Shown here piece by piece: positions 26,716-34,615 of a stretch of 64,000 nt of DNA. The DNA lies in the NCBI RefSeq assembly GCF_003667345.1, contig NZ_RCWF01000005.1:142054-206053 (forward strand). Reading direction: 5' to 3'. Under the pieces are notes generated by a model that saw only the letters and a list, made by a program, of their open reading frames with translations, ran no database searches and had not been told where the DNA came from. Positions within the stretch are counted from its first letter, which is position 1. Each line of letters opens with the position of its first letter. Origin of the DNA: Poseidonibacter antarcticus. Its GTDB lineage: Bacteria; Campylobacterota; Campylobacteria; Campylobacterales; Arcobacteraceae. The position numbers were made by a program, and so were the translations under genes.

Positions 26716-27518
26716 TGAAAAAAGAAGAAGAATTAGAAGCAACTAGACTTAATAAATTTCTATCACACAATAGCAAATACTCTAGAAGAGAAGCAGATAG
26801 ATTAATAGAAGAGGGTAAAGTTAAAGTTAATGGTGTAGTTGTTGAAAATCTTGCAACTAAAGTTACAATTGAAGATGAAGTTCATATCAATAAAACTTTA
26901 ATCAAAGAAGATAAAAACAAAATGCCTACGGTAATTATTTACAATAAACCAAAAGGTGAAATTGTATCTAAAAAAGATCCTCAAGGTAGAAAAACTATTT
27001 ATGATTCATTAGGTAAAAGATATGCACACTTTATGTCAGTTGGTAGACTTGATTATGCAAGTGAAGGTTTATTAATTTTGTCTGATAGTGTAGAAATTGT
27101 TGATACATTAATGCATTCAAATTTAGAGAGAATTTATAAAATCAAAGTAAATGGTCCAATAGGTCCAAAAGTAGAATCTGCAATGATGCATGGTTTAGAA
27201 CTTGAAGATGCAACAGATGGTGCATATAAAGGTAATAAAATCAGATCAATGAAATTTGCACCATTTTTGGGATACAATATTTTAACAAATGGCGAAAAAT
27301 TTTCAAAGATAAAAGTATCAATTAATGAAGGGAAAAATAGAGAATTAAGAAGATTCTTTGCTCACTTTGGACTTGATATTATGGATCTTAAAAGATTTGA
27401 ATTTGGTGGAATATCACTAAATAACTTACCAACAGGGAAAAGTAGATTCCTTTCAAAAGAGGAATATCGAAACTTAAGAGACTTTTTAAACGAAAGCGAA
27501 GATGACAGATCTTTCTAA
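26715..27518 (+). CDS. rluB: 23S rRNA pseudouridine synthase RluB-type
   Basis: This RsuA/RluB-family enzyme makes pseudouridine in rRNA. The 267 residues begin with an S4 RNA-binding domain (TRLNKFLSHNSKYSRREADRL, split here for length: RLNKFLSH then SRREAD), followed by the catalytic segment VGRLDYASEGLLILSD with the nucleophile Asp. The late INEGKNRELRRFF is conserved. Length and motifs fit RluB/RluE/RsuA; RluB is the likeliest because it is common in this group. The ATG shares one base with the kdsD stop. Confidence 0.83.
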   Translation: MKKEEELEATRLNKFLSHNSKYSRREADRLIEEGKVKVNGVVVENLATKVTIEDEVHINKTLIKEDKNKMPTVIIYNKPKGEIVSKKDPQGRKTIYDSLGKRYAHFMSVGRLDYASEGLLILSDSVEIVDTLMHSNLERIYKIKVNGPIGPKVESAMMHGLELEDATDGAYKGNKIRSMKFAPFLGYNILTNGEKFSKIKVSINEGKNRELRRFFAHFGLDIMDLKRFEFGGISLNNLPTGKSRFLSKEEYRNLRDFLNESEDDRSF

Positions 27519-28692
27519 TAAACTTAGACCAACAAATTTAGATAATTTTGTTGGTCAATCTCACATAATATCAAAAGATAAAGCCCTTTATAAACTTATA
27601 AAACAAAAAGACATTCCTCACTTATTTTTCTATGGAAAACCTGGAACTGGTAAAACTACATTAGCTAAGATTATTGCTAAAGAAATTGATACAGACTATT
27701 ACTATTTTAATGCAACAAGTATTAAAGTTGAAGATTTACGTAAAGTATTTGATAGATATAAAAATGCTTTAATTAAACCTTTAATCTTTATTGATGAAGT
27801 TCATAGATTATCAAAAAATCAACAAGAAGTTCTACTTCCTATTATGGAAAATTATGATGCAACAATAATAGGTGCAAGTACAGAAAACCCATTTTTTACT
27901 TTAACAAATGCAATTCGTTCAAGAGCTTTTCTTTATGAGTTTAAAGCTTTTACACAAGAGGAAATGAATAAAATCCTTCAAATAGCTTTAAAAGATGTTG
28001 ATGCAAATCTTGATGATGAAGCAAAAGAGTATCTTATCCTTTCAAGTTCAGGTGATGCTAGAGCTATGCTAACTTTATTAAACTTTTCATATAAAGTATC
28101 TAAAGATATAAATATAGATTTATTAAAAGAGTTAAGAGAGAATGTAATAGGGGATGGAGTATCTTCTTCAAATACTCATTATGATTTAGCAAGTGCAATG
28201 ATAAAATCTATAAGAGGTTCAAATATTGATGCAGCTTTATATTATATGGCTAGATTAATAAATGGTGGAGAGAGTGTAGATTTTATTACAAGAAGACTTG
28301 TAATTTTTGCAAGTGAAGACATAGGAAATGCAAATCCAAATGCTTTTAATCTTGCAGTTAGCACAATGACAGCATGTAATAAAATTGGATATCCAGAGTC
28401 AAGAATAATGCTAGGGCAGTGTATAATTTACTTAGCTTCATGTCCAAAATCAAATGCTGCATATAAAGGTATAAATAAAGCCTTACAAGGCATAAAAGAT
28501 GGAAAGATACTAGATATACCAAAACATCTTGATTCGCAGCATATAGGCTATCTATATCCTCATGATTTTGGTGGGTATGTAGAACAAGAGTATTTAAAAG
28601 AAGATTTAACTTTATATGATTCTTTAAATATTGGTTTTGAAAAAACCTTAAATGAATGGCTTACAAAAATAAAGAATAAAAATAAGAACTAA
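27502..28692 (+). CDS. rarA: Replication-associated recombination protein RarA (MgsA)
   Basis: RarA is a clamp-loader-related AAA+ ATPase that acts at stalled replication forks. The 396 residues show Walker A FYGKPGTGKTTLAKII (near 43), Walker B IFIDEVHRL, sensor 1 IIGASTENPFF and the C-terminal RarA signature regions (GGESVDFITRRLVIFASEDIG, DSQHIGYLYPHDFGG). It overlaps rluB by 17 bases. Length is a little short compared with the E. coli protein (about 447). Confidence 0.92.
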   Translation: MTDLSNKLRPTNLDNFVGQSHIISKDKALYKLIKQKDIPHLFFYGKPGTGKTTLAKIIAKEIDTDYYYFNATSIKVEDLRKVFDRYKNALIKPLIFIDEVHRLSKNQQEVLLPIMENYDATIIGASTENPFFTLTNAIRSRAFLYEFKAFTQEEMNKILQIALKDVDANLDDEAKEYLILSSSGDARAMLTLLNFSYKVSKDINIDLLKELRENVIGDGVSSSNTHYDLASAMIKSIRGSNIDAALYYMARLINGGESVDFITRRLVIFASEDIGNANPNAFNLAVSTMTACNKIGYPESRIMLGQCIIYLASCPKSNAAYKGINKALQGIKDGKILDIPKHLDSQHIGYLYPHDFGGYVEQEYLKEDLTLYDSLNIGFEKTLNEWLTKIKNKNKN

Positions 28693-28701
28693 GGATTATC
28701 A

Positions 28702-29220
28702 ATGGAATACTATACTTGGATATTAACATTTCATGTAATGTCATTTTTATCATGGATGTCAATGTTATTTTACCAACCAAGACTTTATGTTTATCATACA
28801 GAAAATCAAGATAAAAAAGATTTTGTTGATGTAGTGAAAGTTCAAGAACTGAAAATGTATAAATATATTGGTATGCCAGCTATGTGGGCAACAATTATAA
28901 GTGGTGCTGTAATGCTTTATATGAATCCGTATTTATTATCTAGCCAAGCGGGAGGATGGATGCATGCAAAACTTTTTTTTGCTGCATTACTTATTGCATA
29001 TTCTTTTTCATTAGGGTACTACAGAAAAAAACTTGAAAAAGATGATTATGAAAGAAGTGGTAATTTTTTTAGAGCTTATAATGAAGTTCCAACTATACTT
29101 TCACTTTTTATTGTAGCTTATGTAATTACAAAAACTTTTTCTATTTTATTTACAGTAATTACTTTAGTAATAGGTTCATTTATAGTTTATAAAGTTTATA
29201 AACAAAAAGGAAAAAAATAA
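28702..29220 (+). CDS. hemJ: Protoporphyrinogen oxidase HemJ
   Basis: HemJ oxidises protoporphyrinogen IX to protoporphyrin IX in heme synthesis. The 172-residue protein has four hydrophobic segments. The first holds WILTFHVMSFLSWMSMLFY with the conserved His and RLYVYH; the others include the Lys/Tyr-rich MYKYIGMPAMWATIISG and WMHAKLFFAALLIAYS. This is the pattern of the UPF0093/HemJ family. It lies 9 bases after rarA and 2 bases before the PIN-PhoH gene. Confidence 0.88.
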   Translation: MEYYTWILTFHVMSFLSWMSMLFYQPRLYVYHTENQDKKDFVDVVKVQELKMYKYIGMPAMWATIISGAVMLYMNPYLLSSQAGGWMHAKLFFAALLIAYSFSLGYYRKKLEKDDYERSGNFFRAYNEVPTILSLFIVAYVITKTFSILFTVITLVIGSFIVYKVYKQKGKK

Positions 29221-29222
29221 TT

Positions 29223-30623
29223 ATGAAATTTGATAAATATTATGTGTTAGACACAAATATATTACTTGAAGATGCAGGGAATATATTTAAATTATCTCAA
29301 GATAGTAAAAATCTAATTATTCTTCCTGAAACTGTTTTAGATGAAATAGATAGTAAAAAATCTGGTTTTGATGAGATAAATTTTCAAGCAAGAGAGTTTG
29401 CAAGAATATTAGAAAATTCAAACGTGAAAGAATCAATATCAAAAGATGGATTTAAAATTATAAGATTAGAAGTTCAACATTTACAAAAAGCTCTTATAGA
29501 TATAATCTCAAAAGATGTCTATGATATAAATACAAAAAACGTTTCTTTAAATATAATTAATGATAGAAAGATTTTAGAAATAGCTAAGTTCTCAACTATT
29601 TATTATCAGAATGAAACAGAATTTTTATCTCTTGATATTATGGCAAGAACAAGAGCCATATCACTTGATATTAAAACAAACTCTTTACTAGGCTCTAATA
29701 AGGATGATTTCAACTATGAATTTATTAAAGATATCAATATTGACTTTAATGATTTAAACAATTTTGATAATCAAGAAATAGCTAAATTTGATAAAGAGCA
29801 TAAACCTTATAACTATTCATATTGTTTTAAAGTTAATGACTCAGACCAAGTAATCTTAGCAAATATAGAAAATAAAAGAATTCGAGTCTTAGACGAGGGT
29901 GAAATAAGAAATCAAATAATAACACCTTTAAATAAAGAACAATTATTTTTTTCAAATGCAATATCATCTCATCTTTATAATGTATTAATAGTTGAGGCCA
30001 AAGCAGGATCAGGAAAAACTTTATTAGCTTTAAGTGGTGCATTAAAATTAATACGACAAAAGAAATATCAAAAAATCATTTATATACGAAACTCTGTTGA
30101 GTCTTTAGATAAAGGTGAAGATATTGGATATTTACCAGGTTTTGAAGAAAAATTTAGAATATACAATCATCCTTTAATGGATAGTTTAGAGTATATAATA
30201 CGAACAGAATATAAAAAGAAATCAAAAAAGAATATAGAAAATATTCCTGAATTAGATGATAGTGAAGTTACATCAAGAGTTGAACAAATGATTCAAAACT
30301 ACCATATTGAAACTATGTGGGTAGGGGAGATGAGAGGAAGAACTATTTCTAATGCTTTTATTATAATTGATGAAGCTCAGAATATGTCAAATAAAACAAT
30401 GCAGATGGTATTATCAAGAATTGATAATACATCTAAAGTTGTAATATTAGGATCTAATAAACAAATAGATAACTTCTATGTAAACAAATATACTAACTCA
30501 TTAACAACTCTATTAAAGTCTACAAAGGACGAAAATTCATTAGTAAATACTTTTGCAATAAAATTACAAAAAGTGCTTAGAGGTCCAATTACTGAATGGG
30601 CTGAAATGATTTTCTCTAAATAA
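29223..30623 (+). CDS. PIN-PhoH family ATPase/ribonuclease
   Basis: The 466-residue protein couples an N-terminal PIN domain (KYYVLDTNILLED with metal-binding Asp) to a C-terminal PhoH ATPase (Walker A VEAKAGSGKTLLALSG near 260, Walker B AFIIIDEAQNM near 380). Such proteins are thought to be helicase-nucleases acting on RNA. Its position after rnj, rarA and hemJ fits an RNA and genome-maintenance neighbourhood. The stop codon lies within a 32-base perfect palindrome. Confidence 0.88.
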   Translation: MKFDKYYVLDTNILLEDAGNIFKLSQDSKNLIILPETVLDEIDSKKSGFDEINFQAREFARILENSNVKESISKDGFKIIRLEVQHLQKALIDIISKDVYDINTKNVSLNIINDRKILEIAKFSTIYYQNETEFLSLDIMARTRAISLDIKTNSLLGSNKDDFNYEFIKDINIDFNDLNNFDNQEIAKFDKEHKPYNYSYCFKVNDSDQVILANIENKRIRVLDEGEIRNQIITPLNKEQLFFSNAISSHLYNVLIVEAKAGSGKTLLALSGALKLIRQKKYQKIIYIRNSVESLDKGEDIGYLPGFEEKFRIYNHPLMDSLEYIIRTEYKKKSKKNIENIPELDDSEVTSRVEQMIQNYHIETMWVGEMRGRTISNAFIIIDEAQNMSNKTMQMVLSRIDNTSKVVILGSNKQIDNFYVNKYTNSLTTLLKSTKDENSLVNTFAIKLQKVLRGPITEWAEMIFSK

Positions 30624-30652
30624 TAATATATGTATTAATACATATATTATTA
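30621..30652. promoter_or_regulatory. 32-base perfect palindrome after the PIN-PhoH gene
   Basis: The sequence reads identically on both strands (TAATAATATATGTATT and its complement). It includes the stop codon of the preceding gene and is very AT-rich. It may be a terminator or an operator; it shares the 10-mer TAATACATAT with the promoter region of the next gene at 30759-30768. Confidence 0.6.
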
Positions 30653-30756
30653 TATGTACTTAATCTTCATAAAAGCTCTTATACAAAGAATAAATTACTA
30701 TATTACCTTAACTTATTTCTTTTAAAATTATAAAATAAATCCTTAGTAAAATGTGT

Positions 30757-30762
30757 TATAAT
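30757..30762 (+). promoter_or_regulatory. -10 box of the Phd-like gene with overlapping repeats
   Basis: TATAAT lies 31 bases before the ATG at 30793. It overlaps the first copy of AATACATAT/AATACGTAT (30760-30768 and 30772-30780), a direct repeat with the look of an operator for autoregulation. Confidence 0.5.
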
Positions 30763-30792
30763 ACATATTAGAATACGTATGGGAGTTAAGAA

Positions 30793-31170
30793 ATGAATCT
30801 TTTACAATATAAATCAAATGAAATGTTCTCATCAACAGAATTAATACGAAAAAGTAAAATGGTATTTGATAAAGTATCAAAAAAAGAAATTGAGAAAGCT
30901 GTAATATTAAGAGATGGTAAACCAAGTTTTATGCTTTTAGATTTCTTTAAATATGAAGAATTAATCACTGAATATTTAGAACTTAAAGAAAAAGTCAAAC
31001 AAAAAAACACTTCTCAAAAAGAAAAAAAAGAAGAAATAAAAAACTTTAAAGAAATTAATGATGATGATTTGAAAGATGCCTTAGCACAAATAGAAGAATT
31101 GGATCTTGATTTAAAAAAAGAACCTAGAATAAAAAAGAAAGAAGAATCAATGAAAGACTTTTGGGAATAG
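30793..31170 (+). CDS. Phd/YefM-like antitoxin-type protein without visible toxin
   Basis: The first 60 of 125 residues read like a Phd/YefM antitoxin: FSSTELIRKSKMVFDKV, then EIEKAVILRDGKPSFMLLDFFKYEEL. The remainder is a long Lys/Glu-rich helical tail (KEKVKQKNTSQKEKKEE) ending DFWE, longer than usual for the family. A good SD (GGGAG) is present. No toxin ORF follows: the next 90 bases hold only short fragments. It could be an orphan antitoxin or a stand-alone DNA-binding regulator. Confidence 0.6.
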   Translation: MNLLQYKSNEMFSSTELIRKSKMVFDKVSKKEIEKAVILRDGKPSFMLLDFFKYEELITEYLELKEKVKQKNTSQKEKKEEIKNFKEINDDDLKDALAQIEELDLDLKKEPRIKKKEESMKDFWE

Positions 31171-31263
31171 AAATAAGAAGAGTTCCTAGAATTTTTTGTA
31201 TTAGCCAAAGCACTTAGAATATACAAGTAATAAAGATGATTTAGATTTTGATACTAATAGATT

Positions 31264-31291
31264 TTAATTAAGAGCAAATGCTCTTAATTAA
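31264..31291. terminator. Bidirectional terminator hairpin
   Basis: A 12-bp perfect stem (TTAATTAAGAGC with GCTCTTAATTAA, loop AAAT) lies between the Phd-like gene and the convergent TRAP binding-protein gene. Confidence 0.65.
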
Positions 31292-31301
31292 TTTGTTAAT
31301 A

Positions 31302-32369
31302 TTATAAATTATCTTTTAAATATAAGTAATCAGACATTTTAGTCCATTCTCTAGCTTTCTTTTGATAAGCAGCTTGTGAATCTAATATCTCTTTTAATAA
31401 AGGACTTTTAGCACTTACTTCTGCTCTTAATTCTTTATTAGCTTTTTTCATAGCATCCATTACTGGTTTTGGAAAAGTTTTAACTTTAATATCTGGATAA
31501 TCAGTTTTCATCTTATCCCATGCAGTAGCACTCATATCATAATTTTGGATATACATATCATACGCACTTAATTTCATTGCAGCAAGTAAGATTTGTTGTA
31601 AATCTTTTGGTAGCTTGTTATATGCTCTTTTATTTACAATAAACTGCATTTCAGATGCTGGTTCTTGCCATCCTGTATAATAATAAGGTGCAATTTTATG
31701 GAATCCCATTTTGATGTCCATTCCAGGGCCTACCCATTCAAGAGCATCAAGTGTACCTCTTTCAAGTGAAGTATAAAGCTCCCCAGGAGCCATATTAGTA
31801 ACAGCAACACCAAGTTTAGACATTATTTCTCCACCTAAACCAGCAATTCTCATTTTAAGACCTTTTAAATCTTCAACTGTATTGATTTCTTTTTTAAACC
31901 AACCAGCCATTTGAACACCAGTATTTCCACCAGGGAAAGATAACACTTTATGTTTTTTATATGCTTTTTGCATAAATTCTAAACCACCACCATAATAAAA
32001 CCATGCGTATTGTTCAGGCGCAGTCATACCAAATGGCATTGTTGTAAAAGGTAGTGTATCAATATCTTTACCTTTCCAATAATATGAACCAGAATGACCC
32101 ATTTCATATTGACCACCTTTAACCATATCTAAAATACCTAATGGTGCTTTATGTTTATTAGATGAATCAACTCTAATTTTAAATCTTCCATCTGACATTT
32201 CTTCAACAAGTTTTGCCATTTTAATGGGTGAATCAATCAAAGGTGAAAGTGTTTTTCCCCAAGTAGTTGCAAGTTTCCACTTATAAACTTTTTCTGCTGC
32301 TTGCATACTCATAGACATTGATATAAGTAATGCAGATGTAAGACCTAATTTTGCGATTGTTTTTTTCAT
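31302..32369 (-). CDS. dctP: TRAP transporter substrate-binding protein, orphan copy 1
   Basis: This 355-residue periplasmic binding protein has a signal peptide (ALLISMSMSMQAAEK region) and the TakP/lactate-type DctP landmarks: KLATTWGKTLSPLID, SGSYYWKGKDIDTLP, the ligand-facing MPFGMTAPEQYAWFYYGGG, NTGVQMAGWFKKEI and EWVGPGMDIKMGFHK. Relatives bind 2-oxoacids or lactate. No permease gene is adjacent, so it must use DctQM from elsewhere, perhaps those at 51321-53284. It has its own terminator and a parS-like site about 120 bases upstream. Confidence 0.85.
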   Translation of the reverse strand: MKKTIAKLGLTSALLISMSMSMQAAEKVYKWKLATTWGKTLSPLIDSPIKMAKLVEEMSDGRFKIRVDSSNKHKAPLGILDMVKGGQYEMGHSGSYYWKGKDIDTLPFTTMPFGMTAPEQYAWFYYGGGLEFMQKAYKKHKVLSFPGGNTGVQMAGWFKKEINTVEDLKGLKMRIAGLGGEIMSKLGVAVTNMAPGELYTSLERGTLDALEWVGPGMDIKMGFHKIAPYYYTGWQEPASEMQFIVNKRAYNKLPKDLQQILLAAMKLSAYDMYIQNYDMSATAWDKMKTDYPDIKVKTFPKPVMDAMKKANKELRAEVSAKSPLLKEILDSQAAYQKKAREWTKMSDYLYLKDNL

Positions 32370-32486
32370 TATTCCTCCTGAAAATATTAAAAGAGTATAT
32401 ATTTATATAAGTATCATTTTACTTAATTCAGAGGTTAAATATTAAAGGAAAGTGTTAATTAAGATAAAGAAGTATTTACTTGTAAA

Positions 32487-32502
32487 TGTTTCACATGAAA
32501 CA
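32487..32502. promoter_or_regulatory. Second parS-like palindrome
   Basis: TGTTTCACATGAAACA differs from canonical parS (TGTTTCACGTGAAACA) at one central base and is intergenic, between the two TRAP binding-protein genes. The inverted repeat extends to 9-base arms (32485-32504). It may be a ParB site or an operator of the downstream dctP gene. Confidence 0.5.
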
Positions 32503-32526
32503 TTATATTATTTGAACTAAATGAAT

Positions 32527-32556
32527 TTTAAAAAGAAGCTAAATTTTAGCTTCTTT
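32527..32556 (-). terminator. Intrinsic terminator after TRAP binding-protein copy 2
   Basis: A stem AAAGAAGCTA/TAGCTTCTTT with a short loop is followed on the minus strand by a T-rich run, just after the dctP copy ending at 32561. Confidence 0.7.
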
Positions 32557-32560
32557 CCTA

Positions 32561-33631
32561 CTATTCTAAATTATCTTTTAAATATAAATAGTCAGACATT
32601 TTTGTCCATTCTCTAACTTTTTTTTGATAAGCTTCTTGAGAATCAAGTACTTCTTTTAATAAAGCACTTTTTGCACCAAGTTCAATTCTTAATTCTTTAT
32701 TTGATTTTTTCATAGCATCCATAACTTCTTTTGGAAAAGTTTTAACTTTTATTTCTGGATTATCTTTTAACATACTTTGCCATGCACTTGCATTTAAATC
32801 ATAATTTTGAATATACATATCATACGCTGCTGTTTTCATTGCTACAATTAAAATTTTCTGTAAATCTTTAGGAAGTTTTGCATAAGATTTTTTATTAATC
32901 ATAAATTGCATTTCTGAAGCTGGTTCATGCCATCCAGTATAATAAAAAGGTGCGATTTTATGAAATCCCATATTAATGTCCATTGATGGTCCAACCCATT
33001 CTAATGCATCAATATTATTTCTATCAAGTGCTGTATAAAGTTCACCTGGAGCAATATTTGTAACTTGAACACCAAGTTTAGCCATAACTTCACCTGCAAA
33101 ACCAGGGATTCTCATTTTAAGACCTTTTAGGTCATCAAGTGACTTGATTTCTTTTCTAAACCATCCACCCATTTGTAATCCGGTACTTCCACCAGGGAAA
33201 GATAACATATTGTGTTTAGCATAAACTTTATTCATAAGTTCTAATCCACCACCGTAATAAAACCATGCATATTGCTCAGGTGCAGTCATCCCAAAAGGCA
33301 TTGAAGTAAATGGTAAAGTGTTTATATCTTTACCTTTCCAATAATACGAAGCTGAGTGACCCATATCATATTGACCAGCTTTAACCATATCTAAAATACC
33401 AAAAGGTGCTTTATGTTTATCTGCTGTATCAACTCTAATTTTTAATCTTCCATCTGACATTTCTTCTGCTAATTTTACCATATTCATTGTAGTATCAATT
33501 AATGGTCGAGTAGTTTTACCCCAAGTTGTTGCTAATTTTAACTTATAAACTTTATCCTTTGCTTGTAAGCTCATACTCATTGCAATTAAAAGTACAGAAG
33601 TAACTCCCAATTTTACAATTGATTTTTTCAT
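32561..33631 (-). CDS. dctP: TRAP transporter substrate-binding protein, orphan copy 2
   Basis: This 356-residue binding protein is a close paralogue of the genes at 31302 and 50116 (shared KLATTWGKT, YYWKGKDINTLPFTSMPFGMT, GGWFRKEIKSLDDLKGLKMR). Differences are concentrated at the N-terminal half and in the ligand-side loops, for example LDRNNIDALEWVGPSMDINMG. It overlaps the bluB-like gene by four bases and no permease is near. It is therefore part of a transcript with bluB and the small protein at 34258, which is unusual for a TRAP binding protein. Confidence 0.83.
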   Translation of the reverse strand: MKKSIVKLGVTSVLLIAMSMSLQAKDKVYKLKLATTWGKTTRPLIDTTMNMVKLAEEMSDGRLKIRVDTADKHKAPFGILDMVKAGQYDMGHSASYYWKGKDINTLPFTSMPFGMTAPEQYAWFYYGGGLELMNKVYAKHNMLSFPGGSTGLQMGGWFRKEIKSLDDLKGLKMRIPGFAGEVMAKLGVQVTNIAPGELYTALDRNNIDALEWVGPSMDINMGFHKIAPFYYTGWHEPASEMQFMINKKSYAKLPKDLQKILIVAMKTAAYDMYIQNYDLNASAWQSMLKDNPEIKVKTFPKEVMDAMKKSNKELRIELGAKSALLKEVLDSQEAYQKKVREWTKMSDYLYLKDNLE

Positions 33632-34257
33632 TTTTTCCCTTTCTTTAAAATAATCTCTTTTAATTTCTTTTTCTTTTTCCAGCCAAGTCTTTTTAATTCA
33701 GGCTCGGTCAAAAACTCTTTTGTATATCCAAAACATAAATATGCAATAAATTTATAATCATTTTTATTAATATCAAAAATTTTATTGATCTTTTTTGGTT
33801 TTAGAATAGATACCCATCCCATTCCAATATTTAAAGATCTTGCAGTTAACCACATATTTAAAATTGCACATACAACAGAATATTCACCTGTTCTTTTCAT
33901 ATAAGTTTGTCCCAAAATATTAGTTTTACTCTTCTCATAATAAACAGCAATATTAATATTTGACTCTTTTATTCCCTCAAGTTTTAAAGAATTATATAAC
34001 TTATTATTGAATTTTTCTTTACTCTTTTCATAAGATTTGGAGAAATGATTATAAACTAACTCTTTATCTTCTTTATTTACAATAAGAAAACGCCAAGGTT
34101 GAGAATATCCAACAGAAGGTGCATTTTGTGCGGAGTTTAAAATCTTTAGAAGTTTCTTTTTTGAGATCTTTTTATTTATAAAATTATTACCTCTAACATC
34201 TCGTCTTGAAGCAATAATTTTATTTAAGCTATCTTGATCTTTTTTTTCAAAAATCAT
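33628..34257 (-). CDS. bluB: BluB-like flavin enzyme (5,6-dimethylbenzimidazole synthase)
   Basis: BluB cuts reduced FMN to make the lower ligand of cobalamin. The 209-residue protein has the BluB signature ASRRDVRGNNF near residue 16 and NAPSVGYSQPWRFLIV near 46, which are more specific than general nitroreductase motifs. Later WLTARSLNIGMGWVSIL fits the family. No other cobalamin gene is near. A general nitroreductase is the alternative. It abuts the small gene at 34258 without any gap and overlaps the downstream dctP. Confidence 0.72.
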   Translation of the reverse strand: MIFEKKDQDSLNKIIASRRDVRGNNFINKKISKKKLLKILNSAQNAPSVGYSQPWRFLIVNKEDKELVYNHFSKSYEKSKEKFNNKLYNSLKLEGIKESNINIAVYYEKSKTNILGQTYMKRTGEYSVVCAILNMWLTARSLNIGMGWVSILKPKKINKIFDINKNDYKFIAYLCFGYTKEFLTEPELKRLGWKKKKKLKEIILKKGKK

Positions 34258-34560
34258 TTATATAGAAAAATCATGTAGGTCTTTGAATATAAAAGCCTCA
34301 ATAATTTCATCAATACTTTTTTGTGTAGGAGCAACTAAAGCAATTATTCCTTCATCCATAAATGGCCAAACGTATTCTTGATCATTTATAACAACAACTG
34401 CATCAATCCATTCAATTATATCTTCTCTTCTATCTACAAACTCTACATTAGTAATTTTACCACCATCTAAAGTTACAAAAGCCCAAGATTTGTTTTCTTC
34501 AATTGAAGCAATTACGCATTCATTTCTATCTGTTGAATCAACAGGTATTAATACTGTCAT
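34258..34560 (-). CDS. Small conserved-looking protein, possible NifX/NifB-type fold
   Basis: A 100-residue acidic protein: MTVLIPVDSTDRNECVIASI, then WAFVTLDGGKITNVEFVD and a conserved-looking IIEWIDAVVVIND segment. The order of a start like an iron-molybdenum-cofactor-binding domain (PVDS... then GGKITNVE) suggests, weakly, the dinitrogenase-cofactor-binding superfamily. No nitrogenase genes are seen. It is the first gene of a minus-strand transcript with bluB and dctP. Confidence 0.5.
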   Translation of the reverse strand: MTVLIPVDSTDRNECVIASIEENKSWAFVTLDGGKITNVEFVDRREDIIEWIDAVVVINDQEYVWPFMDEGIIALVAPTQKSIDEIIEAFIFKDLHDFSI

Positions 34561-34615
34561 AAAATCCCTTTTAAATATTATAAATTTATGAATTATGATT
34601 TTACAATTTTGTTTC

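Noticed and set aside
31171..31263. Possible toxin remnant after the Phd-like gene
   Set aside because: The longest piece is about 13 codons (EFFVLAKALRIYK) and cannot be matched to a toxin family.
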